Origin: Campylobacterota bacterium | GTDB taxonomy: Bacteria; Campylobacterota; Campylobacteria; Campylobacterales; Sulfurovaceae | Length of the DNA stretch: 14,874 nt | Assembly: GCA_030595845.1 (NCBI GenBank) | Contig: JAUVCL010000035.1 | Location: 1 to 14,874 of the forward strand | Reading direction: 5' to 3' | Notes under the pieces: model-generated | Told to the model about the DNA's origin: nothing | What the model saw: only the letters and a program-made list of their open reading frames with translations | The model's database searches: none | Part shown: positions 13,624 through 14,874 of the stretch, piece after piece | Numbering within the stretch: position 1 is the stretch's first letter | How the letters are laid out: every line of letters starts with the position of its first letter | Position numbers and translations under genes: made by a program

Positions 13624-14874
13624 ACCCGATCACTTTACCCTTATTGATAGTGATAAACTATTAGAAACTATCATAAATGCCAAAGAAAAGTTAGGCTTTA
13701 CCCTTTTGCTGGACATCACAGCCATAGATAATTTGAACAGATCATATCCAACATCAAACAGATTTGAACTTGTTTATATTTTAAGACATGCTGAGTTTAA
13801 AGAAACCATGACGTATAAAGTAGCTGTTTTAGATGAAGTAACAGGTGTTCCTACACTCTCTTCTATTTTTAGTTCTGCCGAGTGGGCCGAGAGAGAGGTC
13901 TATGACCAGTATGGTATACATTTCCAAGACCATAAAATGCTCAAACGTGTGCTTAACCATAATGAATTTGTTGGACATCCTTTAAGAAAAGATTATGAGA
14001 TCACAAAAGGTCAATACTGCACCACTTCGCAAGATCTAATGGATGAGATGAGACCGCTTTTGGATGCAAGAAATCTTGATATGAATAGAGATGACCTGAT
14101 GGTAGTAAACTTAGGTCCGTCACACCCTGCCAGTCATGGGACGATTAGAACGCTTGCAGCCCTTGATGGTGAAAAGATCGTAGCTGCGGCTTGTGAAATT
14201 GGTTACCTGCATCGTGGTTTTGAGAAGAGTTGTGAAAACCATAACTATAACCAGATCATACCTTATACTGATAGACTTAACTACTGTTCAGCTATCATGA
14301 ATAACATTGCATTTGCAAAAACTGTTGAAGAGATGCTAGATATCACTTTACCCGACAGAGGGATATTTATACGGGTCATAGTCGCTGAGTTATCTCGTGT
14401 GATAGATCACCTTGTATGTTTAGCTGCCGGACTTCTTGATATGGGAGGACAGACGAACTATTGGTACCTGTACAATCCTCGTGATAATGCTTATGATTTT
14501 TTATCTAAACTTACGGGTGCAAGACTTACAAACTCCTATATGCGTATTGGTGGAATGACACATGATTTATATGATGGATGGGAAACAGATTTAGCTGATG
14601 TTTTAACAAAAATTGATTATGGAATCAGTGAATCACTCAAGATGATCACACATAATCGTATCTATAACGATCGTATTCAGAATGTATCTCCTGTAAGTGC
14701 TGCACAAGCGATAGACTACGGTTTTACCGGTCCAAATCTTCGAGCCAGCGGTGTTGCATATGATTTAAGATTTTCAAATCCATATTACTATTATGACACT
14801 TTTGATTTTGACATGGTCATAGGTTCAGTGGGTGATACCTATGACAGGATGATGGTTCGTTTTGATGAGATGAA
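13613..14874 (+). CDS. nuoCD: Fused NADH-quinone oxidoreductase subunits C and D (3' end beyond window)
   Basis: One uninterrupted frame of 420 visible codons starts at ATG 13613 (an ATG also at 13616), with AAAGG upstream, and runs off the window. Residues 1-130 are NuoC, with its signature WAEREVYDQYGI (91-102) and KRVLNHNEFVGHPLRKDY (111-128). After a linker of about 33 residues, NuoD starts with VVNLGPSHPASHGTIR (164-179), then GYLHRGFEK (197-205) and IPYTDRLNY (216-224). His175 of the HPASHG loop and Tyr224 match the quinone-contacting His and Tyr of the Thermus Nqo4 subunit. No stop or internal start separates the two parts, so this is a true fusion as in E. coli, unlike the separate genes of Campylobacter and Helicobacter. 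Confidence 0.94.
   Translation, partial: MMSKPDHFTLIDSDKLLETIINAKEKLGFTLLLDITAIDNLNRSYPTSNRFELVYILRHAEFKETMTYKVAVLDEVTGVPTLSSIFSSAEWAEREVYDQYGIHFQDHKMLKRVLNHNEFVGHPLRKDYEITKGQYCTTSQDLMDEMRPLLDARNLDMNRDDLMVVNLGPSHPASHGTIRTLAALDGEKIVAAACEIGYLHRGFEKSCENHNYNQIIPYTDRLNYCSAIMNNIAFAKTVEEMLDITLPDRGIFIRVIVAELSRVIDHLVCLAAGLLDMGGQTNYWYLYNPRDNAYDFLSKLTGARLTNSYMRIGGMTHDLYDGWETDLADVLTKIDYGISESLKMITHNRIYNDRIQNVSPVSAAQAIDYGFTGPNLRASGVAYDLRFSNPYYYYDTFDFDMVIGSVGDTYDRMMVRFDEM

Overview
The window is a low-to-moderate GC, densely packed bacterial chromosome segment that looks like a member of the Campylobacterota (epsilonproteobacteria), plausibly a free-living sulfur- or hydrogen-oxidising type such as the Sulfurovum/Sulfurimonas group. 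This is inferred from protein style (short ArgA-type acetyltransferase, short one-domain asparaginase, cysteine-paired Sel1/Hcp-like repeat protein, divergent KdsC-LptC-LptA-EngB cluster). It does not rest on any 16S or database match.

Layout. 1-374: 3' part of a short asparaginase-domain gene. 364-1350 (minus): a divergent relative of oxygen-dependent coproporphyrinogen III oxidase (HemF). 1461-1841: a small lipoprotein of unknown role. 1887-2549 (minus): queC (queuosine precursor pathway). 2632-4022 (plus): ybeY (rRNA endonuclease) and a YrbG-type Ca2+/Na+ antiporter. 4037-4059: a strong palindrome between convergent genes, resembling a REP unit.

4077-10683 is one long minus-strand cluster for the cell envelope, read rlpA - hisB - kdsC - lptC - lptA - engB - argA-like acetyltransferase - MreD-like membrane protein - mrdA (PBP2). 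Most junctions overlap by 1-10 bases, so it behaves as an operon. It joins LPS core sugar synthesis (KdsC), LPS transport (LptC, LptA), peptidoglycan synthesis and remodelling (PBP2, RlpA), ribosome assembly (EngB) and two amino acid biosynthesis genes. The tight packing is broken once, between lptC and lptA. There, a 266-base element with 31-32 base terminal inverted repeats and two internal hairpins has apparently been inserted.

10684-12754 is a looser region: a possible gene remnant, an 83-aa protein, a 73-aa secreted protein, an unlisted 52-aa single-span membrane protein with an excellent ribosome binding site, and a secreted Sel1-repeat protein with four exactly spaced cysteine pairs. 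An AT-rich intergenic stretch follows.

12755 to the end is the start of a complex I (NADH:quinone oxidoreductase) operon: nuoA, nuoB and a fused nuoCD that runs off the window. The fusion differs from the separate nuoC and nuoD of Campylobacter and Helicobacter.

The most notable items are the structured inverted-repeat element inside the lpt operon, the divergent HemF-like enzyme that keeps the family framework but appears to lack two of four usual histidines, the REP-like palindrome, and the overlooked small membrane protein gene.
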